Assembly (NCBI RefSeq): GCF_023008585.1
Contig: NZ_CP095390.1
Location: 2,232,001 to 2,296,000 of the forward strand
DNA: 64,000 nt
Reading direction: 5' to 3'
From: Natribaculum breve
Lineage (GTDB): Archaea > Halobacteriota > Halobacteria > Halobacteriales > Natrialbaceae
The notes under the pieces are model-generated. The model saw only the letters and a list, made by a program, of their open reading frames with translations, was not told where the DNA came from and searched no databases. Position 1 is the stretch's first letter, and each line of letters begins with the position of its first letter. Of this stretch, positions 1 to 9,320 are shown one piece after another. Made by a program: the position numbers and the translations under genes.

Positions 1-930
1 CATCGCCTCGGCGACCCACTTGAAGCCGACGGGGACCGCCTCGACGCGCTCGCCGTGGGCCTCGGCGATCCGGTCGATCAGGTACGTCGTCGAGACGGTC
101 CGGACCGCAGGCCCCGCGTCGTCCTCGAGCAGGTAGTCGTACAGCGCGGCGAAAAAGAGGTTCTCGTCGAGGTAACCCCGCTCGGGCGTGACGACGGCGA
201 GTCGGTCGGCGTCGCCGTCGTTTGCGATCCCGAGGCCGGCCTCGCCGGCCTGTACGCGGTCGATCAGTTCCTCGAGGTGTTCCGGCGCGGGTTCGGGTGG
301 CGAGCCGCCGAACTCGGGATCGCGCGCACAGCGCAGCCGAGAGACGGAGGCTCCGGCCCGCTCGAGGACGGCATCGGTCGTCCCGCGGCCGCTGCCGTGC
401 ATGGCGTCGTAGGCGACCGCCAGTCCCTCGAGGTCGGCGTCGACGAGTTCGAGGACGGCCTCGGCGTGGGAGGGAGCGAAGTCGACCTCGCGGATCGTGC
501 CGTGGTCCGACTCGGGGAGCGGGTCGGGTTCCGCGAGTCGGTCGGCGATCGCCTCGGTCACGCCGGGCAGCGCGGGCGCGCCGTCGGCCGGCACGAACTT
601 CACGCCGTTGTACTCCGGCGGGTTGTGCGAGGCGGTGACGACGAGCGCGCCGGCGAGGTCGCGGTCGACGATCCCGTAGGCGACGAGCGGCGTCGGCCGG
701 TCTCGATCGGACAGCAGCACGTCGAACCCGTTGGCGGCGAGCACCCGCGCCAGTTCCTCGGCGAACCCGCGCGAACTCTCGCGAGCGTCGTAACCGATCG
801 CGACCGGCCGCTCGAACTCCTCGTCTCGCAGGTACGACGCGACCGCCTGTCCGACCGCACGGACCCGCGGCGTGGTGAACTCCTCGAGCGTCGCCCGCCA
901 GCCGTCGGTCCCGAAACTGATCGTCTCCAT
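1..930 (-). CDS. phosphoglucomutase/phosphomannomutase family protein, partial (C-terminus beyond left edge)
   Basis: Alpha-D-phosphohexomutase, which moves phosphate between C1 and C6 of a hexose phosphate through a phosphoserine enzyme. The protein opens METISFGTDGWR, typical of the family. The catalytic loop TASHNPPEYNG is seen with Ser101 as the phosphoserine, and the metal loop DGDADR lies near residues 237-243. The frame is still open (GFKWVAEAM) at base 1, so about 310 residues are visible and the phosphate-binding C-terminal domain is missing. The sugar specificity cannot be read from the sequence. A paralogue is cut by the right edge of the window. Confidence 0.93.
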   Translation of the reverse strand, partial: METISFGTDGWRATLEEFTTPRVRAVGQAVASYLRDEEFERPVAIGYDARESSRGFAEELARVLAANGFDVLLSDRDRPTPLVAYGIVDRDLAGALVVTASHNPPEYNGVKFVPADGAPALPGVTEAIADRLAEPDPLPESDHGTIREVDFAPSHAEAVLELVDADLEGLAVAYDAMHGSGRGTTDAVLERAGASVSRLRCARDPEFGGSPPEPAPEHLEELIDRVQAGEAGLGIANDGDADRLAVVTPERGYLDENLFFAALYDYLLEDDAGPAVRTVSTTYLIDRIAEAHGERVEAVPVGFKWVAEAM

Positions 931-1032
931 ACGCCCTCCATCGCGGTGCGGTCCGAAAAAGCCGACGGCAGACTCGCCACGGCGTCCGACGAATGCGAGA
1001 AGGATTTACGAAGCGAAACCCGACGCTCGAGT

Positions 1033-1626
1033 ATGAGTTCAGTCCCGAACGTGGTCGCCGTCTGTGGCAGCCTCCGCGAGGAGAGTTACACGCGGACGGC
1101 GCTGCGGTACGTCCTCCGTGCGGCCGAGGAAGCCGGTGCGGAGACGACGCTGCTCGACCTCCGCGAGTACGACCTTCCCGTCTACGATCCCGACGTCGAC
1201 GAGCAGGGCGACGGCGAGGAGGTCACGCGCATCGTCCGCAAGGCCGACGCCGTCGCGCTCGGGACGCCGGTCTACCACGGCTCGTACTCGGGCGCGCTGA
1301 AGAACTTCCACGATTACTGCAGTTTCGAGGAGTACGAGGACACCACCGTCGGCCTGCTCGCGACCGCCGGCGGCGGCACCTACGGTTCGACGCTCGACCA
1401 CCTCCGGATCACGGTTCGCGGCGTCCACGGCTGGGTCCTCCCACACCAGGTCGGCATCCGGAAAGCCTACGACGCCTTCGTGGACGATCCGGACGCGACC
1501 GACGGCCGGCGGTTCGTCGACGCCGACCTCGAGGAGCGCGTCGAGACGCTCGGTCGATCGCTCGTCGAGTACGCCGCCATCGAACCGGAGGTCACGACCT
1601 CGCGGACGGCTGCTGCGGACGACTGA
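1033..1626 (+). CDS. NADPH-dependent FMN reductase family protein
   Basis: 197-residue flavodoxin-fold protein. GSLREESYTRTALRYVL near the N-terminus fits the FMN phosphate-binding loop of the NAD(P)H:FMN/quinone reductase family, and GTPVYHGSYSGALKNFHDY is the second flavin-contacting region. It probably reduces FMN, quinones or azo compounds in the cytoplasm; the substrate is unknown. ATG 1033 is chosen because the family alignment begins a few residues later (VVAVCGS). The open frame continues upstream only as antisense of the divergent mutase. It stands alone, divergent from that gene. Confidence 0.9.
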   Translation: MSSVPNVVAVCGSLREESYTRTALRYVLRAAEEAGAETTLLDLREYDLPVYDPDVDEQGDGEEVTRIVRKADAVALGTPVYHGSYSGALKNFHDYCSFEEYEDTTVGLLATAGGGTYGSTLDHLRITVRGVHGWVLPHQVGIRKAYDAFVDDPDATDGRRFVDADLEERVETLGRSLVEYAAIEPEVTTSRTAAADD

Positions 1627-1664
1627 CCGCCGACCAAGTTGGGCGGTCGCTCGAGGGCGAGGGG

Positions 1665-2342
1665 TCACTCACCTGCCGTCCCGCCGTACTTCATGAAGAC
1701 GTACGACAGGCTCAACACCGCGACCAGACCCACGATCGTCGCGATCAGCAGGGTCAGCGCCTCGTCCGGGACGAGTTTGGCTGGCCCCGCCTCACCACCG
1801 CCGCCGCCACCGCCGCCGGCGTCCTGGGTGACCTCGATCGTCCCCTCCATCCCCAGCCCGACGTGGGGCGTGCAGTGGAACTCGTAGGTCCCCTCGGTCT
1901 CGAAAGTGTGCTGGTACTCGAACGGCGAGTTCTCGATCGGTTCGTGGCCCTCCCAGCCCGCACCCTCCGGCTGGCTGTCGACGACGATGTTGTGGTTGTC
2001 CGTCACCCAGACGAAGTTCACCGTCGTCCCCGGCTGGATCTGTAGCGGACTCTCGGTGCCGGGTTCGTACGCGTAGTCGACGAGTTCGACCGTCTGGGTG
2101 CCGCCGCCACCGCCGCCCCCGCCCTCGGTTTCGTTGCCGCCGGCAGTCTCGTTGCCGCCAGCAGTCTCGTTGCCGCCGCCGGCGGTTTCGTTCCCGCCAC
2201 CGTCGGTCTCGTTTCCCTCCTGTGCGACCGCCGGCATCGCCGTCGCCGACGCGAGCCCTGCACCGGCGAGCAAGAGCGTCTCGCGGCGACCGAACCGACG
2301 CCGGTCGGACTCTACGCTGCCGTCGTGACCTGGATCTCCCAT
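1665..2342 (-). CDS. halocyanin-type blue copper protein with C-terminal membrane anchor
   Basis: 225 residues. A twin-arginine-type leader (RRRFGRRETLLLAGAGLASA) is followed by a Gly-rich linker with repeated N-E-T sequons (residues 44-73), so the linker may be glycosylated outside the cell. A cupredoxin domain spans about 83-173, with expected type-1 copper ligands His117, Cys157, His160 and Met165. A second Gly run leads to one membrane helix at about 195-217. It is probably an electron carrier held on the outer face of the membrane. It differs from classical lipid-anchored halocyanins in being anchored at the C-terminus. It stands alone and its redox partner is unknown. Confidence 0.9.
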   Translation of the reverse strand: MGDPGHDGSVESDRRRFGRRETLLLAGAGLASATAMPAVAQEGNETDGGGNETAGGGNETAGGNETAGGNETEGGGGGGGGTQTVELVDYAYEPGTESPLQIQPGTTVNFVWVTDNHNIVVDSQPEGAGWEGHEPIENSPFEYQHTFETEGTYEFHCTPHVGLGMEGTIEVTQDAGGGGGGGGEAGPAKLVPDEALTLLIATIVGLVAVLSLSYVFMKYGGTAGE

Positions 2343-2468
2343 CTCGAGATAGCTACGACCTCGAGCGGTAAAGAACAGATCGGGAGGTTCAGCCCCGATA
2401 GCCGTCCAAAAAAGACCGTCTCGGCGATTCGACGGTCACGACAGCCGAGAGGAGACGCCGCTCGCCGC

Positions 2469-2717
2469 TCATTCGAACCCGACGAGTCGCTCTTTCTGCG
2501 CTCGCGTCAACTCCTTGATCTCGTACTCGCGTGACATCGCCGCCGACCGGGTCTCGTAGCGTTCGTGGTAGACGAGGTCGACCGGCGTCCGCCCGCGGGT
2601 GTACTTCGCACCCTCGCCAGCGTCGTGTTCGGCGACGCGGCGTTCGAGGTCGGTCGTGTAGCCGGTGTACAGGGAGCCGTCGGCACACTCGAGGACGTAG
2701 ACGAAGTGCTCGCTCAT
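2469..2717 (-). CDS. GIY-YIG nuclease superfamily protein (UPF0213/YhbQ-like)
   Basis: 82 residues, a full-length single-domain member. The signature appears as [21 protein letters not shown], with the usual Arg and a downstream Glu ([15 protein letters not shown]). Small proteins of this type are thought to nick nucleic acid, but their cellular role is unsettled. ATG 2717 gives the standard family N-terminus ([11 protein letters not shown]); the open frame upstream has no matching residues. Confidence 0.9.
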   Translation of the reverse strand: MSEHFVYVLECADGSLYTGYTTDLERRVAEHDAGEGAKYTRGRTPVDLVYHERYETRSAAMSREYEIKELTRAQKERLVGFE

Positions 2718-2805
2718 CGGCTCGGGGTACGGCCGTCGATACAAAAAGACTCGCCTGGCCAGGGGGTCCGTCCGGTGGTTCTGTACGGTACAGTCCTCGG
2801 GAGGG

Positions 2806-2955
2806 TCAGGTGCTCCGGGCGCGTTCTCTCGCGACTTCCGCGATTCCGGCGTTTGCCGAGCAGCTAATACACGCGTGGATCTCGCCGTGCTCGTCTGCGA
2901 AGACGCGCGCGAAGCGCTCGGACACGTGCGCACCGCAGTGGTTACACTTTGGCAT
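2806..2955 (-). CDS. small zinc-finger protein, DUF7563-like (49 aa)
   Basis: Starts [20 protein letters not shown] and carries two CxxC pairs (Cys4/Cys7 and Cys29/Cys32) that should bind one zinc. This layout matches a very common haloarchaeal family of about 50 residues (DUF7563, recalled from memory). The function is unknown; such one-domain zinc ribbons are often regulators or partners of larger proteins. The gene has its own promoter: on the minus strand an AT-rich box (TTATATC) lies about 35 bases upstream of the ATG. Confidence 0.75.
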   Translation of the reverse strand: MPKCNHCGAHVSERFARVFADEHGEIHACISCSANAGIAEVARERARST

Positions 2956-3077
2956 AGTCACACCGGCGTCCGCCGGTACCGAGATATAACCCAGGAGGTG
3001 TTAAATAAGCTTTCCCAAACGACGTATGGAGTTTTTGATTTTGGTAGAATTATTTCTGGGATGTGGGTGGTCCCACG

Positions 3078-3839
3078 TCAACAGTCGACATTATTATCGA
3101 TCGCACGGGTGATCAACGCAGCCTGGCCGCCTGCGACGAATCCGGCGTCGACGTTGACCACGGAGAGGACCGTACACGACTGGAGCATACCGGTGAGTGC
3201 AGCCTCGCCGTCGCCGCCGTAGCCGTACCCGCTCGAGACGGGAACCCCGATCACGGGCGTATCGACGAGACCGGCGACGACAGTCGGGAGCGCACCTTCC
3301 CGTCCGGCGACGACGATCAGCACGTCCGCCTCGCGGAGCCGGTCGACCTGATCGAGTACCCGGTCGAGTGCGGCGACGCCGACGTCGTCGATCCGGTCGA
3401 CCGTCGCGCCGGCGTCCTCGCAGACGACCTGCGCCTCGTCGGCGATCGGCCCGTCGACCGTGCCGGCGGTGACGATCCCGACCGTCGCCTCGAGCGACGG
3501 CGGCTCGTAGTCGGCGGCCCGGACGATCAGCGTCGAACTTCGGTGCTCGACGTCGGCGTCCGCGTCGAGTGCCTCGAGCCGGGACGTCGTCGCCGCGACC
3601 TGTTCGTCGGATACCCGGGTGACGAGCGCTCGGCCGGTCGTTTCGACTGCCGTCGTCGCGAGTCTCGCGACCTGTTCGGGCGTCTTCCCGGCGGCGAAAA
3701 TCGCCTCGGGGATGCCGCGTCGCTCGTCTCTCACCGCGTCGAACCGACCCGCGTCGCCGGTGACGTACCCGCGAAGCTCGGCTTCCGCCTCGGCCGGCGA
3801 CCGCTCGCCGGCGGCGACGGCCTCGAGTAGCTCACGCAT
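3078..3839 (-). CDS. larB: nickel pincer cofactor biosynthesis protein LarB
   Basis: 253 residues. LarB carboxylates the pyridinium ring of nicotinic acid adenine dinucleotide and hydrolyses the phosphoanhydride, the first step to the nickel-pincer nucleotide cofactor of lactate racemase-type enzymes. The N-terminus MRELLEAVAAGERSPAEAEA is the family start, and the C-terminal half is a PurE/AIR-carboxylase-like fold with GREGALPTVVAGLVDTPVIG. A longer reading from 3893 adds 18 residues but lacks family similarity, so ATG 3839 is preferred. No larC, larE or larA is seen nearby. Confidence 0.9.
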   Translation of the reverse strand: MRELLEAVAAGERSPAEAEAELRGYVTGDAGRFDAVRDERRGIPEAIFAAGKTPEQVARLATTAVETTGRALVTRVSDEQVAATTSRLEALDADADVEHRSSTLIVRAADYEPPSLEATVGIVTAGTVDGPIADEAQVVCEDAGATVDRIDDVGVAALDRVLDQVDRLREADVLIVVAGREGALPTVVAGLVDTPVIGVPVSSGYGYGGDGEAALTGMLQSCTVLSVVNVDAGFVAGGQAALITRAIDNNVDC

Positions 3840-4053
3840 ACCGTTCGCTATCACGCGGACACACTCGAATGCGTCGTCAGGGATCGCGACCACAGACTGG
3901 GTCGAGAAGCGCGCGCGAGCGGTTTTCTGTCCGTCGTGCCCATCGACATAGCGGCAGGCAATTCATCGGACATATACTTTCCGGTGGCGAGCAGGGGAGA
4001 AACCCCCGTTTCAGCCGGCAGAGACCCGGTATCGGCGATATTAAACAGAACGC

Positions 4054-4080
4054 TTATAAAGGGGTAACGGAAAGAGGTGA
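4054..4080 (+). promoter_or_regulatory. promoter and ribosome binding site of the DUF1931 gene
   Basis: A TATA-like box TTATAAA (4054-4060) stands about 26-32 bases before the ATG at 4086. It is followed by a strong Shine-Dalgarno GAGGTGA (4074-4080) five bases from the start. A leadered message with a good ribosome site is less common in haloarchaea and suggests strong expression. Confidence 0.6.
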
Positions 4081-4085
4081 ATCGT

Positions 4086-4253
4086 ATGGCAGACCTTATC
4101 GTCAAAGCCGCCGTGAAAGAAGCGCTCGATGACAAGAACGTCGCCTCGGACTTCTACGACGCTCTCGACGAGGAAGTCTCCGAGCTGCTCGACGACGCTG
4201 CCCGCCGTGCGGAAGCGAACGACCGAAAGACGGTCCAGCCCCGCGACCTGTAA
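4086..4253 (+). CDS. DUF1931 family histone-fold protein (55 aa)
   Basis: MADLIVKAAVKEALDDKNVASDFYDALDEEVSELLDDAARRAEANDRKTVQPRDL reads as a short histone-fold-like helical protein. The family (DUF1931) is widespread in haloarchaea and is distantly related to archaeal histones. The ending KTVQPRDL resembles the loop-plus-helix end of histone folds. It probably binds DNA or forms dimers with other histone-fold proteins, but its function has not been settled. It stands as a single gene with its own promoter and terminator. Confidence 0.85.
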   Translation: MADLIVKAAVKEALDDKNVASDFYDALDEEVSELLDDAARRAEANDRKTVQPRDL

Positions 4254-4257
4254 GGGC

Positions 4258-4284
4258 TACTCGAGCGATATTTTTTCGCGAGTC
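4258..4284 (+). terminator. probable terminator of the DUF1931 gene
   Basis: A T-run (4271-4276) begins 18 bases after the stop codon. It lies inside a short inverted repeat ACTCG...CGAGT, consistent with T-tract-dependent archaeal termination. Confidence 0.45.
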
Positions 4285-4334
4285 GACGTCGGACAGCGAC
4301 TGCTCTCGGCCGTGCGGTAGCGGGCCGTCGCGAG

Positions 4335-5315
4335 CTACAGCGGCCAGCGGCCGTCCGAGCGGTCGGCCAGCCGTCGCGCCGCGTCGTCGGTCAGTCGATA
4401 CCCCTCGTCGACCCGCTCGAGATCGCCAGCGCGAGCCAGGTGCTCGAGGTGGGCGTACGCCTCACCGGGGCCGTGGAGAACGTGGATGTCCGAAAGGTCG
4501 CCAAACAGCTGGGCGCTGACGGTCCAGGCGTCGGCCGGTCCGTGCTCGTCGAGCACGGAGAGGACGCGATACGATCGTTCTTCGTGGTGTGCGATTATCT
4601 GTCGCGCCCTCGCCGACGGGTCGTCGATCGGATCGCGGTGGCCGGGCCACGCGCGGTCGAACCCGCGGTCGGCGATCGTCTCGAGCGTCTCGAGGTACCG
4701 CTCGAGCGGTCGGTCGACGCGGACGTCGGCACCGCCGACGTTGGGCGTGTACTTGGGCAACAGGGCGTCGCCGGTGAGCACCTCGTCGCCGCCCTCGAGG
4801 ACGAACGTGGAGAGGCCGGCGGTGTGGCCCGGCGCGTGGAGCACCTCGAGTTCGAACCCGTCGAACGAGAGGCGGTCGCCGCCTTCGAACGGCGTGACGT
4901 CGGCGGGCGTGCCGGACAGGTCGCGGCCGTCGTGGAGATAGGAGAGCAGTTCCTCGCGGTCGGCCGCCGGTATCCCCCACTCGTCGAACAGCCGTTCGTG
5001 CGTCTCTCGGACGTCGTCCCACGCGTCGGCGTCGCCCGCGATCAGCGACGCGTCGGCGACGTGGGCGTGGACGGTCGCCCCGCTCGCGGCCTGGATCTCC
5101 CCGGCCAGCCCCGTGTGGTCTGCGTGATAGTGCGTCAGGACGACCGCGTCGACGTCGGCGAACTCGACGTCGTGGGCGGCGAGACCGGCCTCGAGTTCGG
5201 CGCGCGTCTCCGCGACCGCGACGCCGGTGTCGACCAGGACGGTCGACTCGCCGGCGTGCAGGTACGCGTTGTTCTCCCCCTCGAAGACGGTGTTCGCCAG
5301 CGTGATCCGGTGCAT
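4335..5315 (-). CDS. MBL-fold metallo-hydrolase with C-terminal helical domain
   Basis: 326 residues. The metallo-beta-lactamase zinc motif THYHADH lies at residues 61-67, followed by the later ligand regions GHTAGLS, GDALLP and WPGHRDP. The last 90 residues look like a winged-helix-type domain, as in LACTB2-like hydrolases. It probably hydrolyses a thioester, phosphodiester or lactone in the cytoplasm; the substrate cannot be told. It is followed on the same strand, after 32 bases, by the IPP isomerase gene lying upstream, so cotranscription is possible. Confidence 0.88.
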   Translation of the reverse strand: MHRITLANTVFEGENNAYLHAGESTVLVDTGVAVAETRAELEAGLAAHDVEFADVDAVVLTHYHADHTGLAGEIQAASGATVHAHVADASLIAGDADAWDDVRETHERLFDEWGIPAADREELLSYLHDGRDLSGTPADVTPFEGGDRLSFDGFELEVLHAPGHTAGLSTFVLEGGDEVLTGDALLPKYTPNVGGADVRVDRPLERYLETLETIADRGFDRAWPGHRDPIDDPSARARQIIAHHEERSYRVLSVLDEHGPADAWTVSAQLFGDLSDIHVLHGPGEAYAHLEHLARAGDLERVDEGYRLTDDAARRLADRSDGRWPL

Positions 5316-5347
5316 CTGGCGGGAGTACGAAAACGAGATATTTGTCT

Positions 5348-6412
5348 TCAGCGATCGCGGCGACTCTCGAGGTACTCGTTCGTCCGGCCGAGGACGACGT
5401 ACTCACACTCGCGCAGGTCGGCGATCGACGCGGAGCCGGTGACGAACATCGCCGTCGTGAGCTCGAGGAGGAGGTCTTCGATCAGTTCGACGACGGCATC
5501 CGTCCCCTGACCTGCGGGCGCGAGAAACGGTTTTGCGAGGCCGCCCGCTCGCGCGCCGAGGGCGATCGCCTTCGCGACGTCGAGCCCGGAGCGGACGCCG
5601 CCGCTTGCGATCACGCAGTCGTGGACGGACGCGGCCTCGAGCGTGCTCACGGCAGTCGGGACGCCCCAGGCCCGGAAGCGCTTTCCGACTTTCTCCTGGC
5701 GGGTCGCGCCAACCGCGGCCGCCCGGTAGGATTCGATACCGGACCACGTCGTCCCGCCTTTGCCCGCGACGTCGATCGCGTCGACGCCAGCGTCGGTGAG
5801 GCGTTCGGCGGTCTCTCGCGAGATGCCGTTGCCCGTCTCCTTGACTATCACCGGGACCGAGAGGTCGCTCGCGACCCGCTCGATCTCGTCGAGACAGCCC
5901 CGGGCGTCGACGTCGCCTTCGGGCTGGACCGCCTCCTGGAGGAAGTTGAGGTGGATCGCCATCGCGTCGGCCTCGATCATCTCGACGGCGCGTTCGACGT
6001 CGTCGACGTCGTACTCGAGCAACTGGGCCGCGCCGACGTTCCCGTAGAGGAACGCGTCGGGGGCGGCCTCGCGAACGACGGTGTACGACTCGAGGAGGTC
6101 CTCGTCGTCGAGTTCGAGACCGGCGCGCTGGCTCCCGACGCCCATCGCGATCCCCGTCTGCTGGGCGGCGGCCGCGAGGTTCCGGTTTATCTTCGTCGTG
6201 TTGGGATGCCCGCCGGTCATGCTCTCGATGACGATCGGCGCGGCCAGTTCGTGGCCGACGAGCGAAATCGAGGTGTCGATCTCGTCTCTGTGGATCTCCG
6301 GCAGCGCCTCGTGAACCAGTTCGACGTCCGCGAATCCGGTTCCCGATGTTTCGACGTCTTCTTCCTGGATGATGCGAATGTGGTCGTCCTTCCGGTCGGA
6401 TGTTTCGGGCAT
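5348..6412 (-). CDS. fni: type 2 isopentenyl-diphosphate Delta-isomerase
   Basis: 354 residues. This FMN-dependent enzyme interconverts IPP and DMAPP for the archaeal lipid and carotenoid pathway. Family landmarks include IESMTGG, the TIM-barrel flavin regions KETGNGIS and [10 protein letters not shown], and the C-terminal [20 protein letters not shown] flavin phosphate site. Length is normal. ATG 6412 gives the usual [14 protein letters not shown] start. Confidence 0.94.
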   Translation of the reverse strand: MPETSDRKDDHIRIIQEEDVETSGTGFADVELVHEALPEIHRDEIDTSISLVGHELAAPIVIESMTGGHPNTTKINRNLAAAAQQTGIAMGVGSQRAGLELDDEDLLESYTVVREAAPDAFLYGNVGAAQLLEYDVDDVERAVEMIEADAMAIHLNFLQEAVQPEGDVDARGCLDEIERVASDLSVPVIVKETGNGISRETAERLTDAGVDAIDVAGKGGTTWSGIESYRAAAVGATRQEKVGKRFRAWGVPTAVSTLEAASVHDCVIASGGVRSGLDVAKAIALGARAGGLAKPFLAPAGQGTDAVVELIEDLLLELTTAMFVTGSASIADLRECEYVVLGRTNEYLESRRDR

Positions 6413-6498
6413 CTACGTCTCCACCCGGAGTGTGACGGGGGGAGAGTGAAAAGGTACCTGATCGTCGAAGGTGGCGTACTCGAGCGATCGAACGCGGA

Positions 6499-7185
6499 TC
6501 AGTACCGGTGGACGTCGACGCCGTCCGTGGTGCCGACGTAGGTGGCGTCCGCGAGGTCGACGAACAGGCCGTGTTCGACGACGCCGGGGATCGCCGACAG
6601 GCGCGCCGACAGGTCGCCGGGATCGTCGATTTCGCCGAACGCACAGTCGAGCACGAGGTTGCCGTTGTCGGTGACGACGGGGCCGTCCTTTCGCTCCGCG
6701 GCTCGAAGGTGGGGTTCGCCGCCCGCGTCGCGGACTCGCCGTTCGACGACCGGACGAGCGTCCGGCAGGACTTCGACGGGAACGGGGCGCTCGAGCCGAT
6801 CGACGAGCTTCGACGGGTCGGCGACGACCAGAAAGCGGTCGGCCGCCGAGTCGACGAGTTTCTCTCTGGCGTGGGCCGCGCCGCCACCCTTGATCAGGTC
6901 GCCGCCGGCCACCTGGTCTGCGCCGTCGATCGCGAGGTCGACCGCGTCGACTTCGTCGAGCGCCGTCAGCGGGATACCGACGTCGATCGCCAGCCGCCTG
7001 GACTGGTAGGACGTCGGGATGCCGTGGACCTCGAGGCCGTCGTCGACGGCCCGGCCGATCGCCTCGATCGCGTAGGCGGCCGTCGAGCCAGTACCGAGCC
7101 CGACGACCATCCCGTCCTCGACCGCCTCGGCCGCGCGTTCGCCGGCGCGTCGTTTCGCCGCGTCTGAGCCACCGTCCGTCTTCAT
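6499..7185 (-). CDS. rpiA: ribose-5-phosphate isomerase A
   Basis: 228 residues. It interconverts ribose 5-phosphate and ribulose 5-phosphate. Seen are the phosphate loop GLGTGSTAAYAI (residues 29-40), the catalytic DGADQV (88-93) and KGGGAAHAREK (99-109). ATG 7185 fits the family; the frame continues upstream without similarity. It is 87 bases upstream of fni on the same strand and might share its transcript. Confidence 0.95.
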   Translation of the reverse strand: MKTDGGSDAAKRRAGERAAEAVEDGMVVGLGTGSTAAYAIEAIGRAVDDGLEVHGIPTSYQSRRLAIDVGIPLTALDEVDAVDLAIDGADQVAGGDLIKGGGAAHAREKLVDSAADRFLVVADPSKLVDRLERPVPVEVLPDARPVVERRVRDAGGEPHLRAAERKDGPVVTDNGNLVLDCAFGEIDDPGDLSARLSAIPGVVEHGLFVDLADATYVGTTDGVDVHRY

Positions 7186-7316
7186 GCTCTCACGAGTGCG
7201 TGGGGAGCCCAAAAGCGTGTATATACTGCCGGACGACGGTCGGTACGTACTCGATCGTATCTCTCGTCGTGAGGTTCCAGGGAAGGTTTTTCGGTCGGCA
7301 ACCCAACGGAACGTCC

Positions 7317-8051
7317 ATGAAGACGGGCGAGACGGCAGTCGAGTTGATCGACGTCCGCAAGACCTACCGCGTCGGCGAGCCGGTTCACGCGCTCGACGGC
7401 GTCTCACTCGAGGTGCCCCGTGGCTCCTACACCGCGATCATGGGGCCGAGTGGTTCGGGCAAGTCGACGCTGATGAACCTCGTGGGCTGTCTGGATACGC
7501 CGACGGAAGGGGAGGTCGTCGTGGGAGGCCGCGAGGTCGGTTCGCTCGGCGACCGCGAACGGACGCGTCTCCGGGGGACGGAAGTCGGCTTCGTCTTCCA
7601 GACGTTCAACCTCATGCCGCGGCTGAACGCCGTCGAGAACGTCGCACTGCCACAGCTGTTCCAGGGCGTCGGACGGGCCGAGCGTCGCGAGCGAGCGCGC
7701 AAGCTACTCGAGCGCGTCGGCCTGGCCGACCGGGAAGAGCACCTGCCGAACGAACTGTCGGGCGGCCAGCGCCAGCGGGTCGCGCTCGCCCGCGCGCTGG
7801 TCAACGATCCGGCGATCGTGCTGGCCGACGAGCCCTCGGGGAACCTCGACACCGACACCGAAGCCGAGATCCTGGACCTCTTCGACGAGTTCCACGAGGG
7901 CGGGACGACGATGCTCGTCGTCACCCACGAGCGCCACGTCGCCGAACGAGCGGATCGAATCGTCCACCTCCTCGACGGGAAGATCGAGCGGATCGAGGAA
8001 CTCGACGGCGGATCGACGACGGACGAATCGGGGACGGAGGCGAGTACCTGA
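7317..8051 (+). CDS. MacB/LolD-type ABC transporter ATP-binding protein
   Basis: 244 residues. Walker A GPSGSGKS lies at 43-50, the signature LSGGQRQR near 145 and Walker B IVLADEPSGNLDTD near 165, all typical of the type VII (MacB/LolD/FtsE-like) class that drives mechanotransmission rather than transport through the membrane. ATG 7317 is used because MKTGETAVELIDVRKTYRVG is the standard family start. The stop TGA is directly followed by the ATG of the permease, so the two are translated together. Confidence 0.93.
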   Translation: MKTGETAVELIDVRKTYRVGEPVHALDGVSLEVPRGSYTAIMGPSGSGKSTLMNLVGCLDTPTEGEVVVGGREVGSLGDRERTRLRGTEVGFVFQTFNLMPRLNAVENVALPQLFQGVGRAERRERARKLLERVGLADREEHLPNELSGGQRQRVALARALVNDPAIVLADEPSGNLDTDTEAEILDLFDEFHEGGTTMLVVTHERHVAERADRIVHLLDGKIERIEELDGGSTTDESGTEAST

Positions 8052-9314
8052 ATGCGACCGCTCGAGTTTCTCCGCCTCTCGTGGCGGTCGATTCGCGGCC
8101 ACAAGCTCCGGTCGTCGCTGACGACGCTCGGTGTGATCATCGGCGTCGCCGCGGTGATCGCGTTCGTCACGCTCGGGGCGAGCCTGCAGGCGGGGATCAT
8201 CGGCGACATCAGTCCCGACGACCAGCGCAACCTCTACGGCTGGGCCGCAGAGCCGGACGCCGAGGGCGGCCCACTGGCGGGCGCACAGCCGGTGTTCAGC
8301 CAGCACGACCTCGAGGAACTGTCCGATCGCGAGGACGTCGAGGCGGCCTACGGCTACGCGACGATCCAGACGCAGGCGATCTCGAACGGGGACGAACAGG
8401 TGCCACAGGGAGACGGGTTGATCGCCGCGGGACCGTCGTACATCCGCGAGGACGACCTCCGGGAGGGACGGCAGTTCGAGATGAACGAAAGCGAGGCGGT
8501 GATCAACCCCGCCGCAGCCGAACAGTTCGAGGAGAACGTCACCGTCGGCGACGAACTCACGCTCACGATCCTCGGCGGCCAGCAGACGACCGTGACCGTC
8601 GTCGGCATCACCGACACCTCCGAAGGGTTGAGCCCGTTCGAGGGATTCGAGACCGCACCGCGCGTGTACGTCCCGACGGACCCGTTCTACGCAGAGCAGG
8701 CCGCTGGACTGGGGTTCGGCGGTGACGGCGGCGACCAGGCGCGGTACCTCGCGATCGTCGTCGAAGCCGAGTCCGCAGACGACAGGGCGGTCGAGCGGGC
8801 CCGCGAGAGCGCGACGTCCTACCTCCAGAGCGAGCAATCAGACGCGAGCGACCTGCTTGGCGACGACCTCGAGGTGAGACTCCAGACCAGCACGGAACTG
8901 CTCCAGCAACTCCAGGACGTCCTCGATCTGTTGCAGAACTTCATCGTCGGCATCGCGGCCATCTCGTTGCTGGTGGGCTCGATCGGCATCGCGAACATCA
9001 TGCTCGTCTCCGTGACCGAGCGCACCCGCGAGATCGGCATCATGAAAGCCGTCGGTGCGCAGAACCGCGACGTCCTCGGCCTGTTTCTCTCGGAGGCGGT
9101 GATCCTCGGCACCGTCGGCGCGATCTTCGGCACGGCGGTCGGACTGCTCGCGGGGTATCTCGGGGCGTGGTACATCGACCTGCCGCTCGTGTACCCCTAC
9201 GAGTACGTCGCCCTCGCGATCGTCGTCGGGGTCGTCGTCGGCATCCTCTCCGGACTCTATCCCGCGTGGCGGGCCGCACGGACGGACCCGATCGACGCAC
9301 TGCGCTACGAGTGA
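8052..9314 (+). CDS. MacB-like ABC transporter permease (FtsX domain)
   Basis: 420 residues. One N-terminal membrane helix is followed by an external MacB_PCD domain (about 60-280) and three C-terminal helices holding the FtsX domain. VSVTERTREIGIMKAVGA is the coupling motif that contacts the ATPase. It begins immediately after the stop of its ATPase. Systems of this kind export lipoproteins, peptides or drugs, or act on the cell envelope; the cargo here is unknown. Confidence 0.93.
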   Translation: MRPLEFLRLSWRSIRGHKLRSSLTTLGVIIGVAAVIAFVTLGASLQAGIIGDISPDDQRNLYGWAAEPDAEGGPLAGAQPVFSQHDLEELSDREDVEAAYGYATIQTQAISNGDEQVPQGDGLIAAGPSYIREDDLREGRQFEMNESEAVINPAAAEQFEENVTVGDELTLTILGGQQTTVTVVGITDTSEGLSPFEGFETAPRVYVPTDPFYAEQAAGLGFGGDGGDQARYLAIVVEAESADDRAVERARESATSYLQSEQSDASDLLGDDLEVRLQTSTELLQQLQDVLDLLQNFIVGIAAISLLVGSIGIANIMLVSVTERTREIGIMKAVGAQNRDVLGLFLSEAVILGTVGAIFGTAVGLLAGYLGAWYIDLPLVYPYEYVALAIVVGVVVGILSGLYPAWRAARTDPIDALRYE

Positions 9315-9320
9315 CAGGGA